Part shown: piece by piece, positions 33,222-43,200 of the stretch | How the letters are laid out: every line of letters starts with the position of its first letter | Numbering within the stretch: the stretch's first letter is position 1 | Origin: Verrucomicrobiota bacterium | Lineage (GTDB): Bacteria > Verrucomicrobiota > Verrucomicrobiia > Opitutales > Opitutaceae | Direction of reading: 5' to 3' | Assembly: GCA_016721945.1 (NCBI GenBank) | Contig: JADKHC010000005.1 | Location: 131,732-195,731, forward strand | DNA length: 64,000 bases | Notes under the pieces: model-generated | Seen by the model: the letters and a program-made list of their open reading frames with translations, nothing else | Database searches by the model: none | Told to the model about the DNA's origin: nothing | Made by a program: the position numbers and the translations under genes

Positions 33222-34841
33222 CTAACGCGGGGTGGCCTCGATATAGCTGACGTCGGCGAAACGAACTTGGCCTTTGTCCACGGCGCGTTTGTCGAATACC
33301 TCGGGCGGAATGGTTTTCGGAGCAAGGTCGATACCCTTGCGTTTGGCTTCTTCCAGGACGGCGGGGAAGAGCCCCATCTCAAATTCGAAGGCGAGCACGT
33401 CAGCACGGCTGGCCCCGCGTTTGCGACATTCGGTGATAACTTCCTCGATGAAAAGACGACCAACCGGGAGATTGATCGGCCCGACAACGACGAGACGGCC
33501 GGAGTGCTGGCCGTGGAAAAAAGATTCGTTTTCGAGGGGCGCAGCACGATAGGCGCGGAGAATGAGTTCGCGAAATTCACGCTCCTTGCGAGCGAGGGCC
33601 TGCTCCTTCTTTTTGTCGGAGAGGTTGCCGCCGACATTGAGATAGGCCTGCCGCTCGTAGCGGCCGAGGTTGAGGACCTCGAAGGCGCGGAACGGTTTGC
33701 CAGCAGCCTTTAGTTCGCGCTGCACGCCAATGAGGCGCTTGCGCGTGGTGTGAATGCCAAACTTGCCAAGATCGGTAGCGATCCATTTACGCCCGAGCTT
33801 TTCGGCCACAGCGGCGGTCGTGCCAGAACCGCAGAAGAAATCTGCGACGAGGTCGCCTGGATTACTACCGGCTGAAACGATTCGTTCGAGTAAGGGTTCG
33901 GGTTTTTGTGTCGGGTAGTCTACCCGTTCATAAGCGTCTGTTGAGAGCATCCCAATATCCTGCCACCAGTCCTTTGTGTTTACCAAAGTGTAAGAACCAA
34001 ATTCGTCTTCATAGTAAGTTTGCGCAGGATTTTTCCCAGACCACGGCTTCATGTAGGATTCTCTTTGGACATTAAAAATCGAGGAATCTGTCTTTCCATA
34101 GCAGTGTATCGTATCGTGCTTTCTCGCAAACACTGTGCTGCCCGCACCGCCAGATTTGTAGCACCAGACAACTTCGTTTCTGTGACGGGCACGCCCAAAA
34201 ACTTCGTCCATTACTAATCGGATGAAAGAATTCACACGCCAATCACAATGTACGTATATGCTTCCCTCGTTGTTCATCAGATCACGCATCAACATGAGGC
34301 GTTCATATACCATCGCAATGAACGAATCTGCCCCGCGGCCCCACGTGTCGCGGTAGGCGATTTGCTCCAGGAGATTTGCCTCTTTGTGAAAGGTTTCGCC
34401 GCCGATCTCGATGTCCATCGAGAAGTCTGCGCCAACGTCGAACGGCGGATCGATGTAGATGAGCTTGAGGCCACCGGCGTCTTCGATCTGGCGGCGGAGT
34501 GCGCCGCTTTTCAGCGAGGAGAGGATGAGTTTGTTGTCCCCCCAGATGAGTTTGTTCGTCCAGCCCTTGAGCTGGCGGCCGGTGGTGTCGATGAGCAGAT
34601 CTTCGGCGGTGGCTTCTTTGCGGGGCTCGTCGATGTGTTCGAGCGTTTGAAACGGAAGGATCGCGGTGCAGACGTCGCGGGTCTTGCCCGACCATGTCAG
34701 CTCGACTTCGCGTTTATCGGCGAAGAGAAGGAAACGATATTTCTCAGGCAGCGGTTTGCCGGCTTCGATCAGTTTGATGAGGTCGCGTTTCTCGGTCTCA
34801 GAGAATTCGTAGCGGTCGGCAAAAGGAGGGCGGGAAGACAT
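33222..34841 (-). CDS. Type III-like DNA adenine methyltransferase (Mod), truncated by TAG
   Basis: 539 residues from ATG 34841, which lies 2 bp after the Res stop. The catalytic motif DPPFD (LIYIDPPFDVGADF) comes before the S-adenosylmethionine motif (DFFCGSGTTAAVAEKLGRKW), the order of beta-class N6-adenine methyltransferases such as type III Mod. The target-recognition region lies between. The frame ends FADVSYIEATPR then TAG; the code continues in frame to 32700 with the family's normal tail. Point mutation, sequence error and readthrough are all possible. Mod normally specifies the site and protects host DNA. Confidence 0.85.
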   Translation of the reverse strand: MSSRPPFADRYEFSETEKRDLIKLIEAGKPLPEKYRFLLFADKREVELTWSGKTRDVCTAILPFQTLEHIDEPRKEATAEDLLIDTTGRQLKGWTNKLIWGDNKLILSSLKSGALRRQIEDAGGLKLIYIDPPFDVGADFSMDIEIGGETFHKEANLLEQIAYRDTWGRGADSFIAMVYERLMLMRDLMNNEGSIYVHCDWRVNSFIRLVMDEVFGRARHRNEVVWCYKSGGAGSTVFARKHDTIHCYGKTDSSIFNVQRESYMKPWSGKNPAQTYYEDEFGSYTLVNTKDWWQDIGMLSTDAYERVDYPTQKPEPLLERIVSAGSNPGDLVADFFCGSGTTAAVAEKLGRKWIATDLGKFGIHTTRKRLIGVQRELKAAGKPFRAFEVLNLGRYERQAYLNVGGNLSDKKKEQALARKEREFRELILRAYRAAPLENESFFHGQHSGRLVVVGPINLPVGRLFIEEVITECRKRGASRADVLAFEFEMGLFPAVLEEAKRKGIDLAPKTIPPEVFDKRAVDKGQVRFADVSYIEATPR

Positions 34842-34843
34842 GA

Positions 34844-37560
34844 TTAGGCTTGATAGGCGGTGAAGCTGGTGGAGAGCGCGGCGAAGGTGGCCGGCGCGTG
34901 TTTGGTGAAACCCTCCTCGTCCACGTAAACGAAACGGTAGATAGCACCTGTTTCGGCTACGCTGGCTGCGGTGGCGTCGGCGCACCACTGGCGGAGGCGG
35001 GCCATCTTTTGTGGGAGGTCGAGTTCCTCGCGGCCTTTGGTCTCGATGATCCACACGGTGCCGTCGGCGGTGCGCACGAGAAAGTCGGGCGTGTAGGTGG
35101 AGAGGTCGCCGTCGGCGCGCACGTAATCGAGGCGGAACCCCACGGCCAAATAGTTTTTGGCAAAGGCGACGACGTCGGGCGCGGTTTCGAGGAATGCGGC
35201 GAAGGAAAGTTCGAGTCCGCCGGAACGTGCCTCGCCAACAATGCGGTTGAAGAGGGATTTTTTCGCCGCGAGGTAAGGCCGGTGCTCGGTGCGGAAAGGC
35301 CGGGTATCGCGCAGGCGCAGGTGGTCTTCGATGCGGACGGTGCCAGTCTCGGTGATCGTGAGGGCGTTGAGCGCGGTCTTGAACGCGTCGTAGAGCGTTT
35401 TGCCGACTTCGGGCTCAGAAAGATTGCGCAGGACAACGGGGTCTTCGAGATCGACGGTCGCGGTGAAGAGATGATCGCGGATGAAGTCGCGAACTCTTGG
35501 ATACAGCTGATCGTAACCGCCTACGAGGCGGAGATCGTGGAGCAGCTGCCGGGCAAAGAATCCGACAACGGAGCGGTAGTCGGCGGGACCAGTGCCATCG
35601 AGGAGCACGGTGTGATGCACCGCCGCATCGAGCATGGTCTTGAAAACGATCTCGCGCGTCTCCTCTGGCGTGAAAGATTTGAGCGGGAGTTTCTTGTTGC
35701 CCAGCGAGGCGGGATCGAGGGAGCCGATGTCTTTGAACTCGCGCTGAAACCGGCGACTGAGGCGCGGAAGGGAGATGTCGAGCGCGTCGATATTTTTGGC
35801 GGGGTTGGCCGTTTCGACTTCGACGATTAGCGAGTCCTGGCGGGTCGAACCACTGCCCATCGAAACGCGTTCAAAGGTGACGCCTTCACTCTGGATGGAC
35901 TCGACGAAATCCATGAAGGCAGGCGTGCCCATGACGGAGACGGTCTCCTTCAGATCGGAACCGAAATACATGCGACGCAGTCCGCGACCGAGTGTCTGTT
36001 CGGGCAGGATGTTGGATTTGGCGGCGTAGGCGCGTAGGCCGACGATGGTGGTGACGTTGCGGACGTCCCAGCCCTCCTTGAGCATGAGGACTGAAACGAT
36101 GGCCTTGAACGGTGATTTCCAGGAGTCGATCTCGTTGGACTGGCGGCGGAGCAGCTCTAGCTCCTCCTTGTTTTTGCCAGACGAGGCTTCGGAAATCTCG
36201 CCGTTGTTCTTGGTGTGAATGACGAGCACGCCGCCGGCGAGTTCGGGGCAGATCTTTTCCAGATAAGTGCCGACCTCGTCGCAGTTTTTGGTGTCGTCCA
36301 CCATGACGAAGAGGACGGCTTTTTTGCCGAGTGGCTGATGTTCGGCACAGCTCTTTTTCCATTCCTCGATGCCGAGGCGGAGGTAGTCGTCGTATTTCTC
36401 GGTGAAGATGGAGCTCTTCTTTTCGTGGAGCTTGGAGCGGCTGGCTTCGTCGGGGAGGACGGGGTGTTTGACGACGTTCTGATGGATGGCTTCGACGAGC
36501 GGATAATCGCAGACGGTCTGAACGAAGATGGAGCCGTTGTCGTGGCGCGGAGTGGCGGTGACGTCGATCTGGAGCGTGAGACGATGGTCGCGCTGGAGCA
36601 TCCGGTGGTGGATGTCTTGGATGGATTGAAACCACGCCATGCGGCTGTCGTGAATGTGGTGGGCCTCGTCGTTGAAGACCGCAAGTTCCTCGATCTCGCG
36701 GACGATTTCACCGAGATCAACCTGGCTATCATTGGTCTTGCTGACGGGTTTTGGTCCGAAAGGATCGAGGAAATAGTTGCGCAGATCGTCGTCTTCCAGC
36801 GAAGGCGGCACGGCATCGCCGAGATAGACGCGGTGGATGTTGGTGAGAAAAAGATTTCCCGTTGGACGAAGGAGGCGAACGTCATCCTGTACGTGCAACG
36901 TGAGCTGGAAATCGTCGCGCCAGTTGCGGCCCGCGTGGCCGTTGTCGGGAAGGATTGGGTCGTTGAAGAAAATGCGGAGCCCGTCGAAATCGGCGCGCAG
37001 GCGATCGAGGACAATGATGTTGGGCGCAATGAGGAGGACGTTGCGCGCCAGCGGGGAATCAGGCTCGTAGAGCCGGTGGAAGAAACTCCACGCGATCAGG
37101 AGCGAGAGGACTTTGGTTTTGCCCGCGCCAGTCGCGAGTTTGAGCACATAGCGCGGCCAGTCTTCGTCGAACATGCCGGAAGAAACCGAGCCGGAGGCGT
37201 CGAAGCGGAGAAGGTCAAATTTGTCGCGAGCGCGGCGCACCTCGTGGAGCCAGATGACGGTTTCGACCGCTCACGCTGCGCGAAATAGTAACGAAAAACG
37301 GTAAGCGTATGATCGGCACTTTCGAGCAAGTGCTCGGTCTCGAACCAATGCGTGAGCAACGCGCGGGAGGTGGGCGATGCGCCTACGTAGCCTGCCGCGT
37401 GCCACTCAAAAACCTCGCGACGAACATTCGCGACGAGCGGAGGTAGGAGCTTTTCGTAAGCGGTGGCGCGGAGTGTTTCGTCCGCAGGAAACCAACGTTG
37501 CTCAGGAACAAGCGGCGCGTAAGGCGACGCCGGAAAATCGGGGTAAAGGCCACGGGGCAT
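34844..37560 (-). pseudogene. Type III-like restriction helicase/nuclease (Res), one frameshift
   Basis: Two overlapping frames make one protein of about 905 residues from ATG 37560 (MPRGLYPDFPASPYAPLVPE). The first ends in frame at FRYYFAQRE; the second continues VETVIWLHEVRRARDK. One base is missing near 37267-37272 (GAGCGGTC where GAGGCGGTC would restore the frame). Walker A is LATGAGKTKV, the DEAD-like box VFNDEAHHIH, motif VI LGRGLRRMYF, and the C-terminal nuclease PDFLVRTADGTVWIIETKGRE has the D...ExK pattern. The frame upstream to 37668 runs through a palindromic element and is unlikely to be translated. Confidence 0.8.
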
Positions 37561-37605
37561 GAACGCTCGCGCGACGTTCAGCCCCTGTGCGGGATGGCTT
37601 TTGCT

Positions 37606-37703
37606 CTTGTATGGGTTCTTTACCGAGGTGCCCGCGTCAAAAAACGCGAAAGGGACGTGTTTACTCACGTCCCTTCTCAGGCACCTTGGAGAGCCCGTAC
37701 AAG
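37606..37703. repeat. Palindromic element with two inner hairpins upstream of Res
   Basis: Outer arms (CTTGTATGGGTTCTTTACCG on the left; complement CTTGTACGGGCTCTCC on the right) enclose a hairpin CGCGT-CAAAAA-ACGCG and a stronger one AAGGGACGTG-TTTACT-CACGTCCCTT. The layout is like that of the 601-706 element. Confidence 0.65.
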
Positions 37704-37713
37704 AACGCTTTCA

Positions 37714-37736
37714 GCACGCCCCCAGTCGGGGCGTGC
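37714..37736. repeat. GC-rich hairpin
   Basis: Arms GCACGCCCC and GGGGCGTGC surround CAGTC: a 9-bp perfect stem, 10 bp from the previous element. The stretch 37737-37927 shows nothing else. Confidence 0.55.
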
Positions 37737-37927
37737 ATCGAGCGCCGTCTTGTTCGGTCCGAAATTTCCAAGGTTTCGAGAAGGACAGCAGCCGAAGCTA
37801 CGCGAAATTAATTGTTAGTATTGGTTACAGGGTCTGGGTTCGGAAATGGGTTATGGAAGGGAAAGAGAGGCTGCGGGCGGTAAGCCGTTGAAGAATGGCA
37901 GTTGAGCAAGGACTTCGTCGAGGCGTT

Positions 37928-38458
37928 TCAGCGATTGCCGGCGTGGAAGCCGATCTTGCGGCAATGGCGTGGTTCATCGGGTGTAGTGAGCTGGCGAATC
38001 GCGGCGATGACGGCGGCGAGTTGTTCGTCGTGCGCGCCCACCTTGGCATCAAGCTCGGCGAGCTTGGTCGCAATGGCCTTGTGGTTCACCACCAGTAGAC
38101 GAAGCCGCACGAAGGCGCGGACCACGTGAACGCTCATCTCGGACGCCGCGTCGCTGGCGAGAATGTTGGCGGCCTGAATTGCTCCATGCTCGGTGAAGGC
38201 ATAGGGGAGGCTTTTGGCAAAACGCAGGTTTTTGAGGTGGTCGCATTTTGCGACCACCTCTGCCTTCTCCTCTGGAGTCAGCTGAAACATGAAATCCTCA
38301 GGGAATTTCTTCGCATTGCGTTTCACCTGCTCATTCAAGCGCTTGGTCGCAACGCCGTAGAGCCGCGCAAGATCGGCATCGAGGATCACGCGAACACCTC
38401 GTAAAATAAGGATGCGAAATTGGATCGGTTCGAGGGGTATAATTTCGGATTGGGGCAT
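37928..38458 (-). CDS. ORF6N-domain DNA-binding protein 2
   Basis: 176 residues. The ORF6N domain spans about residues 12-60 (FRILILRGVRVILDADLARLYGVATK ... FPEDFMFQLT), then a short variable segment EEKAEVVAKCDHLKNLRF, the conserved SLPYAFTEHGAIQAANIL, VVRAFVRLRLL and a C-terminal coiled coil. It is shorter than the 15421 copy because it has one palindrome-encoded unit, not two. A 27-nt palindrome lies in the coding region and a second with the same core begins 3 bp before the start. Probably DNA-binding; the target is unknown. Confidence 0.8.
   Translation of the reverse strand: MPQSEIIPLEPIQFRILILRGVRVILDADLARLYGVATKRLNEQVKRNAKKFPEDFMFQLTPEEKAEVVAKCDHLKNLRFAKSLPYAFTEHGAIQAANILASDAASEMSVHVVRAFVRLRLLVVNHKAIATKLAELDAKVGAHDEQLAAVIAAIRQLTTPDEPRHCRKIGFHAGNR
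38235..38261. repeat. 27-nt perfect palindrome inside ORF6N gene 2
   Basis: 12-bp arms GAGGTGGTCGCA and TGCGACCACCTC surround TTT. It encodes VVAKCDHL in the variable segment. The core GGTCGCA-TTT-TGCGACC is identical to the upstream copy at 38461. Confidence 0.85.
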
Positions 38459-38460
38459 AT

Positions 38461-38487
38461 TTCAAGGTCGCATTTTGCGACCTTGAA
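38461..38487. promoter_or_regulatory. 27-nt perfect palindrome just upstream of ORF6N gene 2
   Basis: 12-bp arms TTCAAGGTCGCA and TGCGACCTTGAA surround TTT. It ends 3 bp before the ATG, where a bound protein would block translation initiation or transcription. An autoregulatory operator is an inference. Confidence 0.7.
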
Positions 38488-38568
38488 CTGGCTGGTTTTC
38501 GTCCCGGCGAAGACGGGAAATGCAACGAGGGAACGACCTCGGAGCAAGTCCAGAGACGGAACTGAACC

Positions 38569-38668
38569 GGCGCGTTAGGGACAACGCGCCCCGGATAAAC
38601 TTCGACAAAAAGGCGCGCCGGGTTGGGGCGCACCTTGAAGTCGTTTTGCGGGGTGAGGGCACCCCGCC
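38569..38668. repeat. Cluster of three hairpins downstream of gltD
   Basis: Hairpins are at 38569-38590 (GGCGCGTT-AGGGAC-AACGCGCC), 38610-38636 (AAGGCGCGCC / GGCGCACCTT) and 38649-38668 (GCGGGGTG-AGGG-CACCCCGC). The first has the same TTAGGGACAA apex as the repeats at 54298, 56790 and 60120. They may also help end gltD transcription. Confidence 0.6.
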
Positions 38669-38680
38669 TACATTTTTGAA

Positions 38681-40156
38681 TTACGGCAGGTCGGTTGAGC
38701 CCATCAGGAAACGGTCGGCTTCGCGGGCTGCCCCACGGCCTTCGTTGATCGCCCAGACCACGAGACTCTGGCCACGGCGGCAGTCGCCAGCGGCAAAGAT
38801 GCCTTTGAGGTTGGTCGTGTACTTCTCGTGTTCGGCCTTGATGTTGGTTCGGGCGTCGCGTTCGAGCTTGAGCTCGTCCATGATGCCTTGCTCTGGTCCG
38901 ACAAAGCCCATCGCGAGGAGAACGAGATCCGCGGGAATCGTCTTCTCGGTGCCGGGCAGCTCAACGGGGACGAACTGACCCTTTTCGTTTTTGTCCCATT
39001 TGATTTGTACGGTCACGAGTTCTTTCACGGCACCTTCGGCATTGCCGATGAATTTCTTCACCGTGGTGAGGTACGTGCGAGGATCGGCGCCTTGCTTGGC
39101 GGCGGCTTCTTCCCGACCGTAATCGACCTTTGAGGGTCTTGGGCCATTCGGGCCAAGGGTTGTCAGTCGTGCGTTCCAACGGCGGCTTCGGGAGAATTTC
39201 GATCTGGATGACGCTTTGCAGCCCAACCGAATGGAAGAACCAACGCAGTCAGTGCCGGTGTCGCCACCGCCGATGACCACGACGCTTGTCCTTAGCAGTG
39301 ATGACGGAGGAAGCAGGATTGCCTGCGAGCACGGCCTTGGTTGTCGCCGTGAGATACTCCATGGCGAAGTGCACGCCCTTCAGATTACGGCCTTCGATTG
39401 GGAGATCGCGGGGCTTGGTTGCACCTAGGCAGAGGATCGTTGCGTCGTATTCCTTGAGGAAGATCTGCGGTTCAACGTTGTCGCCGACGTTGGCGTTGTA
39501 GATGAACTTTACGCCTTCCTGTTCGAGGAGTTTCACGCGGCGCAGCACGACTTCTTTCTTGTCGAGCTTCATGTTCGGGATGCCGTACATGAGCAGTCCG
39601 CCAGCGCGATCAGCACGTTCGAAAACGGTGACGGTGTGGCCCGCTTGGTTGAGCTGAGCGGCGGCGGCAAGTCCGGATGGCCCGGAACCAATCACTGCCA
39701 CCTTTTTCCGGTGCGGGTTTTGGCGTCTGAGGAGTAAACCCAGCCTTCGTCCCAACCCTTGTCGGTGATCGCGCACTCAATAGTCTTGATGGCGACAGGC
39801 GGCTGATGATACCGAGCGTGCAGGAGCCTTCGCAGGGAGCGGGGCACACACGACCGGTGAACTCTGGGAAGTTGTTCGTCTTGTGCAGACGATCAAGGGC
39901 TTCGTGCCAGAGGCCACGAAAAACGAGGTCGTTCCACTCGGGGATAAGATTGACGGGGCAACCGCGGCCATGCCGCTGATCAGTTTGCCGGTGTGGCAGA
40001 AGGGAATGCCGCAATCCATGCACCGCGCGCCCTGAGTGCGCAGTTTCTTTTCCTCCATGTGGTGGTGGAACTCGTTCCAGTCGCGCACGCGTTCAAGCGG
40101 CGGACGGTCGACAGGTATTTCGCGCAGGTACTGATGAATCCAGTTGGTTTGCCCAT
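38681..40156 (-). pseudogene. gltD: Glutamate synthase small subunit, broken by several indels
   Basis: The full coding content of GltD is present in four reading frames. ATG 40156 starts MGKPTGF; later blocks read RVRDWNEFHHHMEEKKLRTQ, ARCMDCGIPFCHTGKLISG, EFTGRVCPAPCEGSCT, KKVAVIGSGPSGLAAAAQLN, VIGGGDTGTDCVG and GIFAAGDCRRGQSLVVWAI. The Cys motifs and both nucleotide-binding sites are intact. Likely breaks are near 40133, 39964, 39802, 39705 (A6 to A5), 39283, 39215 and 39130. GltD gives electrons from NADPH to GltB. It lies 133 bp after gltB on the same strand. Substitutions are absent, so sequence error is likely. Confidence 0.85.
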
Positions 40157-40173
40157 TTTTCGGAAGAAGTTTT

Positions 40174-40277
40174 AACCGCTAACGAACGCTAATGGCCGCT
40201 AATTTCGGAAGAAATCGGGATTGTCGATCAGAAGCTTCGGTTTGGTTATTAGCGTATATTAGCGTGAATTAGCGGTT
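40174..40277. repeat. Fold-back repeat between gltB and gltD
   Basis: The left arm begins AACCGCTAACGAACGCTAAT (40174-40205). The right arm, on the complement, reads AACCGCTAATTCACGCTAAT (40248-40277). Pairing extends about 30 bp. Confidence 0.65.
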
Positions 40278-40288
40278 CAAAACAGTTG

Positions 40289-43200
40289 TTAGTTGCCGCC
40301 GACGCGGGAGGTGTCGCGGGAGTTTTCTTCGAAGGCGGCCATGATGGCTTCTTCGCCGGTGAGGCCCTGTTCGTGGGCTTTCTTGATACAGGCGAGCATG
40401 CGCTTGTAATCCTTCGGCATGATCTTGACGAACTTCGGTACGAGGGCGCTCCAGTTGTCGAGGACGGCCTTGGCGCGCGCGTGCTCTTGGTGTACTTGAG
40501 GTGGTTTTCGACGAGCTGGCGGACTTCGGCGATTTCCGCCGCGTCTTCGAGCTTCTCGACGCCGACCATCTGCGGGTTGACGCGGGTGGCGAAGTTGCCG
40601 ACCTCGTCGAGGACGTAAGCCACGCCGCCGGACATACCGGCACCGAAGTTACGGCCAGCGAGACCGAGCACCACGACGCGGCCACCGGTCATGTATTCAC
40701 AACCGTTGTCGCCGATCGATTCGACGACAGCGTTGACGCCGGAGTTGCGGACACCGAACCGTTCGCCAGCCATACCGCGGATATAAACTTCGCCAGCTGT
40801 CGCGCCGTAGAGGGCGACGTTGCCGACGATCATGTTATCCTCGGCCGCAAACGTAGATTTGTCGGACGGGAAGATGGCGAGTTTGCCACCGGAAAGGCCC
40901 TTGCCGAGGTAGTCGTTGGCATCACCTTCGAGCTGGAAGGTCATGCCGTGGGGCACGAATGCGCCGAAGCTTTGACCAGCGGAACCCTTGAAGTGAATGC
41001 GAATGGTGTCTTCGGGCAGGCCCTTCGGACCGTACTTCTTCGTGACTTCGGAGCCCGTGATTGTACCTACGACGCGGTTAACGTTGCGGATCGGGAGTTG
41101 AGCGACAACTTTTTCGCCGCGTTCGATCGCGGGTTTGCAGATGTCGAGGAGGGTCGTGAGATCGAGCGACTTATCGAGACCGTGATCCTGCGTCATCTGG
41201 CAGAAGCGACCGACAGAGTCCTGGCATGTCGGGCTGATAGAGCAGATTGCTCAAATCGATGCCCTTGGCCTTCCAGTGAGTGATGGCCTTCTTTGGCTCT
41301 AGACGTTCGGTGTGGCCAATCATCTCTTCGATGGTGCGGAAGCCGAGCTGGGCCATGATTTCGCGAACTTCCTCGGCGATGAACCGCATGAAGTTGACGG
41401 CGTGCTCAGGCTTGCCGGTGTATTTTTCGCGGAGGCGCGGGTCCTGCGTGGCGATGCCGGCCGGACACGTATTCAGATGGCAAACACGCATCATGATACA
41501 GCCGGTGGCGACGAGCGGAGCGGTTGCGAAACCGAACTCTTCGGCACCCAACAAAGCGGCGATGACAACGTCGCGGCCGGTCTTGAGCTGGCCATCGGTT
41601 TCGACGGCGATACGGCTGCGGAGATTATTTAGGACGAGCGTCTGTGTGCCTCGGCGAGACCGAGTTCCCATGGCAAACCGGCGTGCTTGATGGAGGTTTG
41701 CGGCGAGGCGCCGGTACCACCGTCAAAGCCGGAGATGAGAACAACGTCAGCGTGCGCCTTGGCGACACCGGCGGCGATCGTGCCGACACCGACTTCGGGC
41801 GACCAGCTTGACGCTGATGCGGGCGAAGCGATTGCCGTTCTTCAAATCGTGAATGAGCTCGGCGAGATCTTCGATCGAGTAGATGTCGTGATGAGGCGGA
41901 GGCGAGATGAGGCCGACGCCAGCGGTGGTGCGCAGGGTCTTGGCGACCCAGGGATAAACCTTGGTGCCGGGCAACTGGCCACCTTCACCGGGCTTCGCGC
42001 CCTGAGCCATCTTGATCTGGATTTCGCGAGCGTTGACGAGGTAGTTGCTCGTGACGCCGAAACGGCCGGAAGCAACCTGCTTGATCGCTGAGTTCTTCGA
42101 GTCGCCGTTGGCCATCGGGATGAAGCGTTCGGCGTCTTCGCCGCCTTCGCCCGTGTTGGATTTACCGCCGATGCGGTTCATGGCGATAGCAAGTGTTTCG
42201 TGAGCTTCCTTCGAGATGGAGCCGTACGACATGGCACCGGTCTTGAAGCGCTTCACGATCATCTCAACGGACTCGACCTCTTCGATCGGGATCGAGGCGG
42301 AAGTCTTGAAATCGAGCAGGCCGCGCAGCGTGCAGAGGTTCTTCGACTGATCGTTGATCTTGGAAGAGTACTCTTTGAAGATCTTGTAGCTGCCGGTACG
42401 GACCGACTTTTGGAGACTGTGAATGGTTTCGGGATTGAAGAGATGGGCTTCGCCGTCGTCGCGCCATTTGTATTCGCCACCAGCGGGGAGAACGTGGCCG
42501 TTGACCGCGTAGTCCGGGAAGGCGGCGCGATGGCGGGCGAGCACTTCCTGCGCGATGACATCGAGACCGATGCCGCCGACGCGTGAAGGCGTCCAGGTAA
42601 AGTAGTGATCGATGACGTCCTGACGCAGGCCGATCGCTTCGAACACTTGCGCGCCGCGGTAGCTCTGGATCGCGGAGATGCCCATCTTGGACATGACCTT
42701 GATGACACCCTTGGAGGCGGCTTTGACGAAGTTCTTGCAGGCGGTCTTGTGCTCGGTGTCGGGCAGAAGGCCGTCGCGGATCATGCCGTCGATTGTCTCA
42801 GGCCAGGTATGGGTTGACCACGCTGCAACCATAACCAATCAGCAGCGCGAAATGGTGCACTTCGCGGGCTTCGCCGGTTTCAAGGACGATGCTAATGCGA
42901 GTGCGCAGGCCTTCGCGAATCAGGAAGTGGTGCAGACCGGCCACGGCGAGAAGCGCCGGGATCGGGGCGAATTCTTTGGTCACGCCGCGGTCGCTGAGAA
43001 CGAGGACGGTGACTTCCTCTTCCTCGATCATGCGGCGGGCCATGAGGGAAAGTTCTTCGAGCGCCTTGGCCAGGCCCTTCTCGCCGCGGGTGACGCGGAA
43101 GAGAGTTGGGAGCACGCCGACTTTGAAGCCGGGGCGGTCGAGACGGCGAATCTTGGCGAACTCTTCGTTCGTGATGACCGGCAACTTCAACTCGACGCGA

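Noticed and set aside
33222..33224. TAG as a pyrrolysine or selenocysteine-like recoded codon
   Set aside because: No pyl genes or stimulatory element is visible, and Sec uses TGA; mutation or error is simpler.
37561..37668. Longer N-terminus of Res starting at 37668
   Set aside because: The extra 36 codons run through the palindromic element at 37606-37703 and are unlike the family, whose usual N-terminus starts at 37560.
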